Assembly (NCBI GenBank): GCA_946885845.1
Contig: CAMPHJ010000001.1
Span: 1 to 64,000, forward strand
Direction: 5' to 3'
Source of the DNA: an uncultured Sphingobium sp.
GTDB taxonomy: Bacteria > Pseudomonadota > Alphaproteobacteria > Sphingomonadales > Sphingomonadaceae
Length of the DNA stretch: 64,000 bases
Made by a program: the position numbers and the translations under genes. Position 1 is the stretch's first letter, and the number at the start of each line of letters is the position of its first letter. Below the pieces are notes generated by a model that had not been told where the DNA came from, did not search any database, and worked only from the letters and a program-made list of their open reading frames with translations. This document shows, piece by piece, positions 16,767-27,904 of the stretch.

Positions 16767-17912
16767 ATGGTCGCCCATATTGATCCCTTCCACGCCATCG
16801 CGATCAGCCGCGAAGCCCATCGGCTGGAGGCAGAGGGACGATCGATCCTGCATATGGAATTCGGTCAGCCCTCCACAGGCGCTCCGGCTGCAGCCATCAC
16901 CGAAGCGCACCGGGTGCTGGACAGCGATCCGATGGGCTATTGGGAAAGCCCAGCGCTAAAAGAACGCATCGCCCTTCACTATCGTGATCGTCACGGCGTG
17001 GCGATCGATGCCGAACAGGTCCTGCTCACCTGTGGCGCGTCACCCGGCCTCGTCCTCGCGCTGACCAGCCTGTTCATGCCGGGCGACCGGGTCGTGATCG
17101 CCCGCCCCGGCTATGTCGCTTATCGTAACACGCTCAAGACCCTCTATCTGGAACCGCAGGAGGTCGCCTGCGGACCAGCGGAACGCTACCAGATCAGCGC
17201 CGCAACGATCGAGGCTATCGACCCGCCACCCCACGGGCTGATCCTGGCCAGCCCGGCCAACCCCACCGGAACCATCATCCCGCCCGAAGAACTGGCGCGC
17301 ATCGCGACCGTTTGCGCAGCGCGCGGGATCAGGATCATTTCGGACGAAATCTATCACGGCCTGTCCTACGGCGCTCCCGCACACAGCATGCTGGAATATG
17401 CGCCGGACGCCGTCGTGGTGAACAGCTTTTCGAAATATTTCTCCATGGCGGGATGGCGGCTCGGCTGGGTCGTGTTCCCCCGCGACCTGATCGAAGCCGC
17501 GCGGGCGCGGATGGGCAACCTGTTCCTCATGCCGCCCTCCCTCGCCCAGCACGCCGGACTGACCGCATTCGACTGCCGCGAAGAACTGGACGGCCATGTC
17601 GCCACGTACCGACGCAACCGGGAATTGCTGCTGGCGGCGCTACCCGCGCTCGGCCTCCAGGAAATCGCGCCACCCGATGGAGCCTTCTACATCTACGCCG
17701 ATGTGGGGCACCTTACCGATGACAGCCTGTCCTTCTGCCAGCGCCTACTGCGCGATACAGGCGTGGCGACGGCGCCGGGCATCGATTTCGACCCACAGGA
17801 CGGGCAACGGCATATCCGCTTCAGCTTCGCCGTGGCCACAACTCAAATTGAAGACGCGATCGCCCGGATGATCCCCTGGTTCAAAGCACAGAAACCCGCC
17901 GATGCCGATTAA
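16767..17912 (+). CDS. Pyridoxal-phosphate aminotransferase, class I/II
   Basis: Fold-type I aminotransferase of 381 residues. PLP-binding features are SPANPTGT (Asn), ISDEIYHGLSY (Asp) and the Schiff-base lysine in NSFSKYFSMAGWRLGW; the C-terminal arginine is in RHIRFSFA. The family converts aspartate, alanine or related amino acids to 2-oxo acids; the substrate cannot be settled here. It is not linked to the neighbouring sugar genes by overlap and probably has its own promoter downstream of the palindromic repeat. A strong terminator follows about 120 nt after the stop. Confidence 0.88.
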   Translation: MVAHIDPFHAIAISREAHRLEAEGRSILHMEFGQPSTGAPAAAITEAHRVLDSDPMGYWESPALKERIALHYRDRHGVAIDAEQVLLTCGASPGLVLALTSLFMPGDRVVIARPGYVAYRNTLKTLYLEPQEVACGPAERYQISAATIEAIDPPPHGLILASPANPTGTIIPPEELARIATVCAARGIRIISDEIYHGLSYGAPAHSMLEYAPDAVVVNSFSKYFSMAGWRLGWVVFPRDLIEAARARMGNLFLMPPSLAQHAGLTAFDCREELDGHVATYRRNRELLLAALPALGLQEIAPPDGAFYIYADVGHLTDDSLSFCQRLLRDTGVATAPGIDFDPQDGQRHIRFSFAVATTQIEDAIARMIPWFKAQKPADAD

Positions 17913-18009
17913 CGCCGTTATGGTGACAGAAAGATCCATAATGGATGAATGCCATCCTTTTCCATAGATCGATCATGATTTTCCTTTACGAAGCACAACG
18001 CGACCCGAT

Positions 18010-18028
18010 GCTTTTACTTAGTAAAAGC
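18010..18028. repeat. Perfect 9-bp inverted repeat
   Basis: GCTTTTACT and AGTAAAAGC flank a single T. It lies 7 nt before the strong terminator hairpin and could be the first stem of a structured transcript or a protein-binding dyad. Confidence 0.5.
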
Positions 18029-18034
18029 GCACCT

Positions 18035-18068
18035 GACCCGGTGGCTTGTGCCATCGGGTCATTTTTTT
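18035..18068 (+). terminator. Rho-independent terminator
   Basis: GACCCGGTGGC pairs with GCCATCGGGTC (11 bp, one G-U) around a TTGT loop and is followed by ATTTTTTT. It is the strongest terminator in the window, 120 nt after the aminotransferase stop, and also faces the convergent tRNA-Leu. Confidence 0.85.
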
Positions 18069-18119
18069 CATGAAGGCTATCCGAAAACAACAGATCGCAT
18101 CTGTCCTCTACGGAAAAGA

Positions 18120-18204
18120 TGGTGCGGGCGGTCGGAATCGAACCGACACTCCTTTCGGAACCGGATTTTGAGTCCGGCGCGTCTACCAGTTTCACCACGC
18201 CCGC
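18120..18204 (-). tRNA. tRNA-Leu (anticodon CAA)
   Basis: On the minus strand the acceptor GCGGGCG pairs with CGCCCGC, the anticodon stem CCGGA/TCCGG encloses CTCAAAA giving CAA, a class II variable arm is present, and CCA is encoded at the 3' end. It lies head-to-head with zwf. Confidence 0.95.
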
Positions 18205-18398
18205 ATGCGTGTTGCTCGCGCCAAATGGCAAAATCAGGCGGCAGCGTCCAGCCAAAAATCCGATCCCGCGCAGGATCATTCCATCTTCGGTCGTTGCGCG
18301 ACTGTAAGATGGCTTCTAGCCTTCTTGCGTCATGAAACTTCACCGGTATATGGGCGGTTTCGTGCAGACCTGACAACTCCAACGGAAAAGGGCTTCCT

Positions 18399-19862
18399 TT
18401 GACCGATCCGTCTGCCACGTTCCTGCTGTTCGGCGCCACGGGCGATCTGGCGCACCGCATGATCTTCCCGTCGCTTTATAATCTGCTGGCGGACGGACTC
18501 CTTCCCGACGACTTTCTGATCGTCGCATCGGGCCGGACAGAGATGGACGACGCCGCATTCCGTCGGGACATCGACAAGGCGCTTCAAAAATTCGTAGGCC
18601 CTGACCGCTATGACGCGGACGTAGCGGCCCAGTTGTGCGCGATCATCGTCTACCAGCCCGTAGAAGCAGGCAACGCCGCCCAGTTCGCAAAACTCGCCAA
18701 GCGGCTCGACGGGCGCGCCGAGGGCGGGCTGACGGTCTACCTGTCCACCCCGCCGTCGCTGTTCGCGCCGACTGCGCAGGGGCTGGCCGACGCGGGCCTG
18801 ATCACCCCCACCACCCGCGTCGCGATGGAAAAGCCCATCGGCAAGGACCTGGCGTCTTCCAAACTGGTCAATGACGGCATCGGCGCGCTGGTGGATGAAT
18901 GCCAGATTTTCCGCGTCGACCATTATCTGGGCAAGGAAACGGTACAGAACCTGCTGGCCCTGCGCTTTGGCAACGTCATGTTCGAACCCTTGTGGAACGC
19001 CACCGCCATAGACCATGTGCAGATCACCGTCGGCGAAACGGTGGGGCTGGAAGGCCGCGTATCCTATTATGACGGCGTGGGCGCATTGCGCGACATGGTG
19101 CAGAACCATGTGCTGCAAATCCTGTCGATCATCGCCATGGAGCCTCCTGCCCGCATGGATTCGACCGCCGTGCGCGACGAAAAGGTAAAAGTGCTTCGTT
19201 CGCTCCGCCCGATGAACGGCGAAACGGCGAAAACCCACAGCGTGCGCGGCCAATATGCGCCTGGCGCCGTTGGGGGAGAGATCGTCACGGGCTATGTCGA
19301 CGAACTGGGCAGCCCGTCGGATACGGAAACCTTCGTCGCGCTAAAGGCTCATATCGACAACTGGCGCTGGCAGGGCGTCCCCTTTTACCTGCGCACCGGC
19401 AAGCGGATGCCCGCGCGCCAATCCGAAATCCAGATTCAGTTCAAGCCGGTTCGCCATTCGATCTTCGGCCGCGACGGGCAAGGGTCCGGCCTTGAACCGA
19501 ACACGCTCATCATCCGCCTGCAGCCGGAGGAGTTCATCCGCCTGCTCATCATGAGCAAACGGCCCGGCCTCGAACGCGACGTCCATCTGGAGGAAGTAAC
19601 GCTGGACGTATCGCTGACCGCCGCCTTCGCCGGACAACGCCGCCGCATCGCCTATGAACGGTTGATCCTGGACCTGCTCGCCGGGGACCAGACGCTGTTC
19701 GTCCGCCGCGACGAAGTGGAAGCGCAATGGACGTGGATCGATTCGATCATCGACGGCTGGAAGGAAGCGGGAATCAAGCCTTCGCCCTATGCGGCGGGGA
19801 ACTGGGGGCCATCTTCGGCCATTGCCCTTATCGAACGAGACGGAGCCAGCTGGCATGACTGA
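18399..19862 (+). CDS. zwf: Glucose-6-phosphate 1-dehydrogenase
   Basis: Oxidises glucose 6-phosphate to 6-phosphogluconolactone with NAD(P)+, the entry to the Entner-Doudoroff pathway. The 487-residue product has the N-terminal dinucleotide motif [11 protein letters not shown], the substrate-site signature RVDHYLGKE, and EKPIGKDL. The start is TTG at 18399, preceded by GGAAAAGGG with suitable spacing; no ATG is available near the conserved N-terminus. It opens the operon zwf-edd-glk-eda and overlaps edd by 8 bp. The order zwf-edd-glk is the one known from the Zymomonas mobilis glf operon. Confidence 0.96.
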   Translation: MTDPSATFLLFGATGDLAHRMIFPSLYNLLADGLLPDDFLIVASGRTEMDDAAFRRDIDKALQKFVGPDRYDADVAAQLCAIIVYQPVEAGNAAQFAKLAKRLDGRAEGGLTVYLSTPPSLFAPTAQGLADAGLITPTTRVAMEKPIGKDLASSKLVNDGIGALVDECQIFRVDHYLGKETVQNLLALRFGNVMFEPLWNATAIDHVQITVGETVGLEGRVSYYDGVGALRDMVQNHVLQILSIIAMEPPARMDSTAVRDEKVKVLRSLRPMNGETAKTHSVRGQYAPGAVGGEIVTGYVDELGSPSDTETFVALKAHIDNWRWQGVPFYLRTGKRMPARQSEIQIQFKPVRHSIFGRDGQGSGLEPNTLIIRLQPEEFIRLLIMSKRPGLERDVHLEEVTLDVSLTAAFAGQRRRIAYERLILDLLAGDQTLFVRRDEVEAQWTWIDSIIDGWKEAGIKPSPYAAGNWGPSSAIALIERDGASWHD

Positions 19863-21681
19863 TCTTCACCCTGTGATCGCCAGGGTCACCGACCGCATTG
19901 TCGAACGCAGCGCCCGGCAGCGCCTGAAATATCTGGACCTGATCGAACGTGGGCGCGACGCAGGCACCAACCGGACGCAATTGTCCTGCGGCAACCTTGC
20001 CCATGGATTTGCCGCCAGTGGGGAGGACAAGCCTGCGATCCGCGCTGGATCTGCCATGAACATAGGCATCGTGACCGCCTATAACGACATGCTGTCAGCG
20101 CATCAGCCCTATGGCCGCTACCCCGAAGCGATCAAGATCGCCGCGCGCGAAATCGGCGCCACGGCGCAGGTTGCGGGCGGTGTGCCCGCCATGTGCGACG
20201 GGGTGACCCAGGGGCAGGCAGGCATGGACCTGTCGCTCTTTTCCCGCGACACGATTGCACTGGCGACGGCGGTGTCGCTGTCGCATGCCATGTTCGAAGG
20301 CGCGCTGCTGCTGGGCATCTGTGACAAGATCGTTCCCGGCCTGCTGATCGGCGCCCTGCGTTTCGGCCATCTGCCGACCATCCTCGTCCCTGCTGGCCCC
20401 ATGCCTTCAGGCCTCGCCAACAAGGAAAAGGTACGGATTCGCCAGCTTTATGCTGAAGGTAAGGTCGGCAAGGAAGAATTGCTGGAATCCGAAAGCGCCA
20501 GCTATCATGGCGCGGGCACCTGCACCTTCTTTGGCACCGCCAACAGCAATCAAATGATGATGGAAGTGATGGGGCTGCACATGCCCTGCGCATCTTTCGT
20601 CAATCCCGGCACCAAATTGCGTAGTGAACTGACGCGGGCTGCCGTCCACCGGCTGGCGGCCATCGGATGGGACGGCGACGATTATCGTCCGCTGGGCCAC
20701 TGCATCGATGAAAAGGCCATCGTCAACGCCATTGTCGGACTGATGGCGACCGGCGGGTCGACCAATCATGCCATCCATCTCCCCGCCATCGCCCGCGCTG
20801 CTGGGATCACGATCGACTGGACCGACTTTGCGGACATTTCCGACGTGGTGCCGCTGCTGGCGCGGGTCTATCCGAATGGCGCGGGGGACGTGAACAATTT
20901 CCACGCCGCCGGTGGCATGTCCGTCGTCATTCGCGAACTGCTGGATAATGGACTGCTGCATCGCGACATTCTGACCGTCGCGCGTGATGGCCTGACCGAT
21001 TATGGCAAGGAACCGGTGATGGAGGATGAAGCGCTGCAGTGGCGCGACGTGCCCGTTTCGCGCGACCTGTCGATTGTGCGCCCCGTGTCCGATCCGTTCA
21101 GCCCCGACGGCGGCATGCGCCTGCTGGCGGGCAATCTTGGCCGCTGCGTCATGAAGGTAAGCGCGGTCGATCAGGAACGCTGGACCATCGAAGCGCCAGC
21201 CGCGATCTTCCACGATCAGGACGATGTGCTGCGCGCTTTCAAGGCGGGCGAACTGGAACGGGACGTCGTGGTCGTCATGCGCTTTCAGGGACCGCGCGCC
21301 AACGGCATGCCCGAATTGCACAAGCTGACGCCCGCGCTGGGCGTACTGCAGGACCGTGGGTTCCGCGTCGCTCTGGTGACGGACGGGCGCATGTCCGGCG
21401 CTTCAGGCAAAGTGCCCGCCGCCATCCACCTGTCGCCCGAAGCATTGGGCGGTGGTCCCATCGCCCGGCTGAAGGACGGGGACATTGTCCGCGTCTGTGC
21501 GCAAAACGGCGTGATCCAGGCACTGGTGGACGCCGATGAATGGGACGCACGGGACATGCCCGCGCCCCCACCCCCGCCTTACGACACCGGACGGGAACTG
21601 TTCGCGCTGTTCCGGCAGCATAGCGACCTTGCGGAACAAGGTGCGTCGGCAATGCTGGCGGCGATGGAAACGGAAATGTGA
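19855..21681 (+). CDS. edd: Phosphogluconate dehydratase
   Basis: Dehydrates 6-phosphogluconate to 2-keto-3-deoxy-6-phosphogluconate. The 608-residue length and iron-sulfur dehydratase motifs fit Edd in the IlvD/Edd family: [39 protein letters not shown] and [13 protein letters not shown]. Cysteines in SCGN, MCDG and GTCTF are in the positions expected for cluster ligation. The ATG at 19855 overlaps the end of zwf and is supported by a GGAGC-type site. Second gene of the Entner-Doudoroff operon. Confidence 0.96.
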   Translation: MTDLHPVIARVTDRIVERSARQRLKYLDLIERGRDAGTNRTQLSCGNLAHGFAASGEDKPAIRAGSAMNIGIVTAYNDMLSAHQPYGRYPEAIKIAAREIGATAQVAGGVPAMCDGVTQGQAGMDLSLFSRDTIALATAVSLSHAMFEGALLLGICDKIVPGLLIGALRFGHLPTILVPAGPMPSGLANKEKVRIRQLYAEGKVGKEELLESESASYHGAGTCTFFGTANSNQMMMEVMGLHMPCASFVNPGTKLRSELTRAAVHRLAAIGWDGDDYRPLGHCIDEKAIVNAIVGLMATGGSTNHAIHLPAIARAAGITIDWTDFADISDVVPLLARVYPNGAGDVNNFHAAGGMSVVIRELLDNGLLHRDILTVARDGLTDYGKEPVMEDEALQWRDVPVSRDLSIVRPVSDPFSPDGGMRLLAGNLGRCVMKVSAVDQERWTIEAPAAIFHDQDDVLRAFKAGELERDVVVVMRFQGPRANGMPELHKLTPALGVLQDRGFRVALVTDGRMSGASGKVPAAIHLSPEALGGGPIARLKDGDIVRVCAQNGVIQALVDADEWDARDMPAPPPPPYDTGRELFALFRQHSDLAEQGASAMLAAMETEM

Positions 21682-21688
21682 AAGCGCT

Positions 21689-21710
21689 GGCCCCGGCCAA
21701 TGCCGGGGTC
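21689..21710. repeat. Intra-operon hairpin between edd and glk
   Basis: GGCCCCGGC and GCCGGGGTC form a 9-bp stem with a CAAT loop, 8 nt after the edd stop. There is no T-run. It may stabilise the upstream message or partly attenuate glk-eda. Confidence 0.5.
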
Positions 21711-21783
21711 TAGCGGCGCGGGCCGTGCTTAGTTTCAAATACCCGGCCCTGCTGAAGTTAAGAAAATAGATGGAATGCCCATA

Positions 21784-22749
21784 ATGACAGACATTATCGC
21801 CGCCGACATTGGCGGAACAAACGCCCGCTTCGCCCGCGCCCGGCTGGATGATCGCAACGTGCCGACATTGGGCAAGGTGCGCAAATATAAGGTGGAGGAT
21901 TTTTCCAGCCTGCAGGCCTGTTGGGCGGCGTTCGCGAAGGAGGAAGGCGACGACCTGCCCAAGGCCGCATCCATCGCTTTTGCCACCGCAATCGGGCGCG
22001 ATGTCATTAAACTGACCAACAGCAGCTGGACGATCCGTCCCGACACGCTGGACGAAGAACTGGGCCTGAAGCAGTTAAGGCTGGTCAACGATTTCGAAGC
22101 CGTCGCCCACGCCGTCGCGCGTCTGCCACAGGACAATCTGCCCCTGCTGTTTGGCAAGGATAATCCCTTCCCGCGCGATGGCGGCGTCACGGTGGTTGGT
22201 CCCGGCACCGGCCTTGGCGTTGCGATGATCGCCTTTGACGATGGCATCCCCCATATCGTCGCGACCGAAGGCGGGCATCAGGACTTCGCCCCCGTAGACT
22301 CGCTCGACGACAAGATACTGGAATATTTGCGGGACAAATTCCTGCGTGTCTCCACGGAACGGATGGTTTCCGGCCCCGGCCTCAACAATATTTACAAGGC
22401 GTTGGCGACCATCGGTCACGATCGCGTCATCCTGATGGAAGACCCCGAATTGTGGCAAGCCGCCCTTGACGGCACGGATGAATTTGCGCGGGCGGCGTTC
22501 GAACGCTTCTGCCTCTGCTATGGCTCGGTGGTTGGCGACCTGGCGCTGGCGCACGGACCGCACACGGTCGTTCTGGCGGGCGGCCTGACCCAACGGATGC
22601 GGGAATTCCTGCCACAAAGCGGCTTCCACCGGCGCTTTATCGCGAAGGGGCGGTTCGAAAGCCTGATGGCGTCGGTTCCGATCCGTCTCGCCGTGCATGA
22701 CGAAATTGGACTTTATGGCGCAGCCGCCGCCTTTCGGGAGCCGAAGTGA
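21784..22749 (+). CDS. glk: Glucokinase
   Basis: ATP-dependent phosphorylation of glucose. The 321-residue product is of the proteobacterial Glk type: IIAADIGGTNARFARA (ATP phosphate loop), LVNDFEAVAHAV with the catalytic aspartate, VVGPGTGLGVAMI, ATEGGHQDFAP, and VLAGGLTQRM. An in-frame ATG at 21775 would add three residues; 21784 matches the family N-terminus better. The 100-bp gap to edd contains a hairpin, but the gene overlaps eda (TGATG), so it stays part of the operon. Confidence 0.95.
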   Translation: MTDIIAADIGGTNARFARARLDDRNVPTLGKVRKYKVEDFSSLQACWAAFAKEEGDDLPKAASIAFATAIGRDVIKLTNSSWTIRPDTLDEELGLKQLRLVNDFEAVAHAVARLPQDNLPLLFGKDNPFPRDGGVTVVGPGTGLGVAMIAFDDGIPHIVATEGGHQDFAPVDSLDDKILEYLRDKFLRVSTERMVSGPGLNNIYKALATIGHDRVILMEDPELWQAALDGTDEFARAAFERFCLCYGSVVGDLALAHGPHTVVLAGGLTQRMREFLPQSGFHRRFIAKGRFESLMASVPIRLAVHDEIGLYGAAAAFREPK

Positions 22750-23366
22750 TGAATTTTACCGTTGCCCAGATAATGGAACTGGCCTCCGTCATCCCCGTGT
22801 TGGTCGTGGATCGGGTCGAAGAGGCGCTGCCGATCGCACAGGCGCTGGTCAGGGGCGGCCTCCCCGCGCTGGAGGTCACGCTGCGCACGCCCGCCGCGCT
22901 GGATGTGATCCGCGAAATGGCAAAGGTGGAAGGTGCAGTCGTTGGCGCTGGCACCGTGCTGAATCCCGCGCAACTGGACGCCGCCATGGAAGCGGGCGCA
23001 CGCTTCATCGTCAGCCCTGGGCTGACCGAACCGCTCGGCAAGGCAGCAATCGCGGCGGGTGTTCCCTTCCTGCCCGGCACCGCGACCGCGGGCGACATCA
23101 TGCGCGGCATGGACATGGGCCTGTCCCATTTCAAATTTTTCCCGGCGGAAACCTCTGGCGGGATACCCGCTCTCAAGGCGCTCGCCGCGCCGCTCCATGA
23201 AGCACGCTTCTGCCCCACAGGCGGAATCACCGCTGACAGCGCGCCCAAATGGCTGGCGGAGCCCTTCATCAAATGCGTAGGCGGCAGCTGGGTCGTGCCC
23301 AAGGGGCCGGTTGATCCTGAACAGATCGAAACGCTGGCGCGGGCGGCGGCGGCATTGGCGCGTTGA
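22749..23366 (+). CDS. eda: 2-dehydro-3-deoxy-phosphogluconate (KDPG) aldolase
   Basis: Splits KDPG to pyruvate and glyceraldehyde 3-phosphate, completing the Entner-Doudoroff pathway. It has 205 residues with the class I aldolase signature: the general-base region ALEVTLRTP, GAGTVLNP, PGTATAGDIM, the Schiff-base lysine in FKFFPAE, and CPTGGI. The ATG at 22749 overlaps the glk stop. Last enzyme gene of the operon. Confidence 0.96.
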   Translation: MNFTVAQIMELASVIPVLVVDRVEEALPIAQALVRGGLPALEVTLRTPAALDVIREMAKVEGAVVGAGTVLNPAQLDAAMEAGARFIVSPGLTEPLGKAAIAAGVPFLPGTATAGDIMRGMDMGLSHFKFFPAETSGGIPALKALAAPLHEARFCPTGGITADSAPKWLAEPFIKCVGGSWVVPKGPVDPEQIETLARAAAALAR

Positions 23367-23408
23367 TGCCATTGCGCACGGCACCCGCCTTCCCTAGATG
23401 ATTGCCCC

Positions 23409-23921
23409 ATGATGCTGCGTCGGCTGTTACCCTCCCTTGCCCTTTTCCTGTCCGGCTGCACGGGCACCCTGACCGGCTACCCTTCGCTCGCCAAGCGATC
23501 GATCGAAAATGCACCGATCGGGGAATCGGCCCCCGCGCCCATCGTGGCGCAGGCGGATCCAGCTTTGCAGGCGGAGGTTGATCGGCTCGCTGGCCAAGCG
23601 CAGGCGGGGGCCACCGCGTTTGACCAAGCCTATGCAACTGCCGACAGACTGGTGCGGGCCGCCGCCGGATCCGCCGTTTCCAGCGAACCGTGGGTGGCGG
23701 CGCAAACATCGCTCAGCACGCTGGAATCAGCGCGCAACGGCAGTGTATCGGCGCTCGCCAGCCTTGATGTTCTCTATGTCGAACGCAGCAACGCTATCGC
23801 CGACGGCAAAGCGACCGGCGGAATCGAACAAATCGACGCCGCACGTCGAACGGCCCTGACGATGGTCGATTCACAAAATGATCGCATCGACGCCCTGAAA
23901 AGCAAACTGGCCCAGCCCTAA
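23409..23921 (+). CDS. Small lipoprotein of unknown function
   Basis: A 170-residue protein with a lipoprotein signal (RRLLPSLALFLSGC, lipobox LSGC, Cys near residue 17). The mature part is Ala-rich and probably helical, with repeated alanine, aspartate and glutamine, and contains no known motif. It lies 43 bp after eda and may be read through from that operon, but no metabolic link is evident. Confidence 0.7.
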   Translation: MMLRRLLPSLALFLSGCTGTLTGYPSLAKRSIENAPIGESAPAPIVAQADPALQAEVDRLAGQAQAGATAFDQAYATADRLVRAAAGSAVSSEPWVAAQTSLSTLESARNGSVSALASLDVLYVERSNAIADGKATGGIEQIDAARRTALTMVDSQNDRIDALKSKLAQP

Positions 23922-23940
23922 GCGCCTGCCCGAAACACCC

Positions 23941-23970
23941 CGTGCTCCTGCGAAGGCAGGAACCCAGTCC
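23941..23970 (+). repeat. Sphingomonad-type hairpin repeat, copy 1
   Basis: CTCCTGCGAAGGCAGGAA followed by CCCAGTC; the core CCTGC-GAAG-GCAGG folds into a tight hairpin. The same unit recurs at 24021, 31439 and, inverted, at 31483. Confidence 0.75.
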
Positions 23971-24020
23971 AAACGTCCGCGTCGAAGAGCGGGCGTCCCT
24001 CGCCCGACACAAACCACAAG

Positions 24021-24050
24021 GTGTTCCTGCGAAGGCAGGAACCCAGTCCC
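24021..24050 (+). repeat. Sphingomonad-type hairpin repeat, copy 2
   Basis: TTCCTGCGAAGGCAGGAACC followed by CAGTCCC, direct repeat of the unit at 23941 with 80 bp periodicity. The short stretch between the copies has no gene. Confidence 0.75.
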
Positions 24051-24116
24051 GCCCTGGGACCAGCTAACAACCCGGTCAAATCACCTCAAAAAACCCACCG
24101 CGAAAGCGCCCGGCCT

Positions 24117-24698
24117 TCACCCGTCCGCCTTCACCGCGCCCTTGTGCGCCTTCCCATTATGGACATAATGGTCGACGCTCTCACGCATGGCGATCAACGC
24201 CTCGTCGGTCAGGTCTCGCGCATATTTGGCGGGACGACCGGTCCATAGCTGCCGATGGGGCACCGTTTTTCCGGGCGCCAGCAACGCCCCCGCCGCCAGC
24301 ATCGCATCGCTTTCGACGGTGCATCCGCTCATGATGATGCTGCCCAGCCCGACGAACGCCCGATCCTTCAATATGCAACCGTGCACCATTGCCATATGGC
24401 CGATCAGCACGTCTTCGCCGATGATCGTGGGCCATCCATCGGGCGGGCCGCCGGGCGTCGCGCTGTCGCAATGCAGGACCGTGCCGTCCTGGACATTCGT
24501 CCGCGCGCCTATGCGAATGATGTTCACATCGGCACGGATCACGCAATTATACCACACGCTGACATCCGCGCCGATCTCGACATCGCCGATGATGCGGCAT
24601 CCCGGCGCGATGAAGGCGCTGGGGTCGATGACCGGCGTCTTGCCATTGAACGGCAGGATGGTAACGCCCGGATGATCGGCGGACAGATGATCGGTCAT
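24117..24698 (-). CDS. Gamma-carbonic-anhydrase-like hexapeptide-repeat protein
   Basis: Left-handed beta-helix protein of 193 residues, YrdA/PaaY-like. Hexapeptide repeats run from about residue 30 to 135 (CRIIGDVEIGADVSVWYNCVI onward). Metal-ligand histidines are in VLHCDS, IGHMAMVHGC. The family binds zinc or iron and some members hydrate CO2 or hydrolyse thioesters; the substrate here is unknown. It starts 4 bp after the hemB stop and is co-transcribed with it. Confidence 0.85.
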   Translation of the reverse strand: MTDHLSADHPGVTILPFNGKTPVIDPSAFIAPGCRIIGDVEIGADVSVWYNCVIRADVNIIRIGARTNVQDGTVLHCDSATPGGPPDGWPTIIGEDVLIGHMAMVHGCILKDRAFVGLGSIIMSGCTVESDAMLAAGALLAPGKTVPHRQLWTGRPAKYARDLTDEALIAMRESVDHYVHNGKAHKGAVKADG

Positions 24699-24702
24699 GG
24701 CC

Positions 24703-26533
<1,831 letters not shown>

Positions 26534-26628
26534 AGCAAACAAGCGATCTCCATCGCACCCGCTTTGCTTATCAAAGTCTTTACCCACCGGCGGCTAGTCA
26601 TGCAGGTCCATTGATCGCCGGATATACG

Positions 26629-27900
26629 ATGTTCGCTCGCCTGCTGCTGCTCTTCCTGTTCGTCGCCGCTCCCCAACCTGCCGGTGCGCAAGCCGCTGCG
26701 GCGGCTGACAGTGGCGATACGGGGTGGATGATGATATGCGCCGTCCTGGTTCTGCTGGCCGCCCTTCCCGGCCTGATGCTGCGCCATCTGGCCTTGGTCA
26801 ATGTGCGCAACGGCCTGGCCATCGCGGCCCAGACCGCCGCTGTCGCCGCAGGCGTATCGCTGGCGTGGGGGATAGCGGGCTACAGCTTGGCCTATGCTCC
26901 CGGCAGCGATTGGTTGGGCGGCGGGGCCAACTTCCTGCTGGCACAGCTCGGAACCCTGCGCGAAGGACTGACCGTTCCTGAATCCGCCTTCGTCCTGTTC
27001 CAGATGAGCATCGCCATCTTCGCCGCCTGCCTGTTGCCGGGCGCCTTGGCGGAACGTGCGCGCCTTGGCTGGATAACGGCGCTCGCGCCCCTGTGGCTGA
27101 TCCTCGTCTATGCGCCCATCGTGCATTGGGTATGGGGCGGCGGCTGGCTCGCTGGCCTCGGCGTCATGGACTTTGCAGGCGCGCTCGTCATTCATGTCAC
27201 CGCTGGCTTTTCCGCACTCGCGCTTGCCCTGATCGTCGGGCGGCGGCGCTCTTCGCCAAATGGCGGCCATGCGCCGCTGCTCGGCATGGCTGGCGGAGCG
27301 CTGATCTGGGTCGGTTGGGCCGCCATCGTCGGCGGATGGGCGCTGGGCGCGACCGACGACGCAGCCACCGCCATCCTCAATTCCCATTTCGCCGCCTGCG
27401 CAGCCGCACTGACATGGATGGCAGTCGATCGCCTCACTGGAGGCCGATCGTCTGCGACCGGCGTGATGTCCGGGGCATTGGCCGGACTGGTGGCCGTATC
27501 CGCATCCGCAGCCCTGATTGGCATGGGCGGCGCGATCCTCACGGGGATAGCGGCGGTGCTGATCTGCCGGGCGGGCAAGGCCCTGATCGCCAAGGGGATG
27601 GACGACGCGGCGGACATCTTCGTTATCCACGGTCTGGGCGGACTGACCGGCATGCTGCTCATGCCCGTGATGGTGCTGCCCGCGCTTGGCGGCGTGGGCT
27701 TGGAACCCGCCATCACCCTTGGCGGGGCGCTGACATCGCAGACCATCGGCATCGTCGTCGTCGCTCTGTGGTCGATGGTCGGATCGGCGGTTGCCGCGCT
27801 GATCCTCTCCGTCATCCTACCCATGCGCGACACCGCACAGCAGGAATCGGACGGACTGGACAGCGTGCAACACGGCCAACAGGGCTGGGACTTCCGCTGA
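26629..27900 (+). CDS. amt: Ammonium transporter (Amt family)
   Basis: Amt/Mep-type channel of about 423 residues with a cleavable signal (LLLLFLFVAAPQPAGAQA) and about 11 membrane helices. The pore histidines are in LVIHVTAGFSALAL and FVIHGLGGLTG, both present. The usual periplasmic GxWGW signature appears as IVHWVWGGGWLA. Several loops are shorter and more divergent than in canonical AmtB, and no glnK gene is adjacent, which is unusual for Amt. The ATG at 26629 is preferred over an earlier TTG at 26611 because it gives a proper signal peptide. May be a divergent sensor-type Amt. Confidence 0.87.
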   Translation: MFARLLLLFLFVAAPQPAGAQAAAAADSGDTGWMMICAVLVLLAALPGLMLRHLALVNVRNGLAIAAQTAAVAAGVSLAWGIAGYSLAYAPGSDWLGGGANFLLAQLGTLREGLTVPESAFVLFQMSIAIFAACLLPGALAERARLGWITALAPLWLILVYAPIVHWVWGGGWLAGLGVMDFAGALVIHVTAGFSALALALIVGRRRSSPNGGHAPLLGMAGGALIWVGWAAIVGGWALGATDDAATAILNSHFAACAAALTWMAVDRLTGGRSSATGVMSGALAGLVAVSASAALIGMGGAILTGIAAVLICRAGKALIAKGMDDAADIFVIHGLGGLTGMLLMPVMVLPALGGVGLEPAITLGGALTSQTIGIVVVALWSMVGSAVAALILSVILPMRDTAQQESDGLDSVQHGQQGWDFR

Positions 27901-27904
27901 AATC

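Larger units (their letters stand above)
17913..18398. other. Intergenic region between the aminotransferase gene and zwf
   Basis: Contains two small dyads (ATCCAT-A-ATGGAT at 17934-17946 and GCTTTTACT-T-AGTAAAAGC at 18010-18028), a Rho-independent terminator, tRNA-Leu on the minus strand, and about 190 bp that should hold the zwf promoter. No protein-coding gene is supported. Confidence 0.6.
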
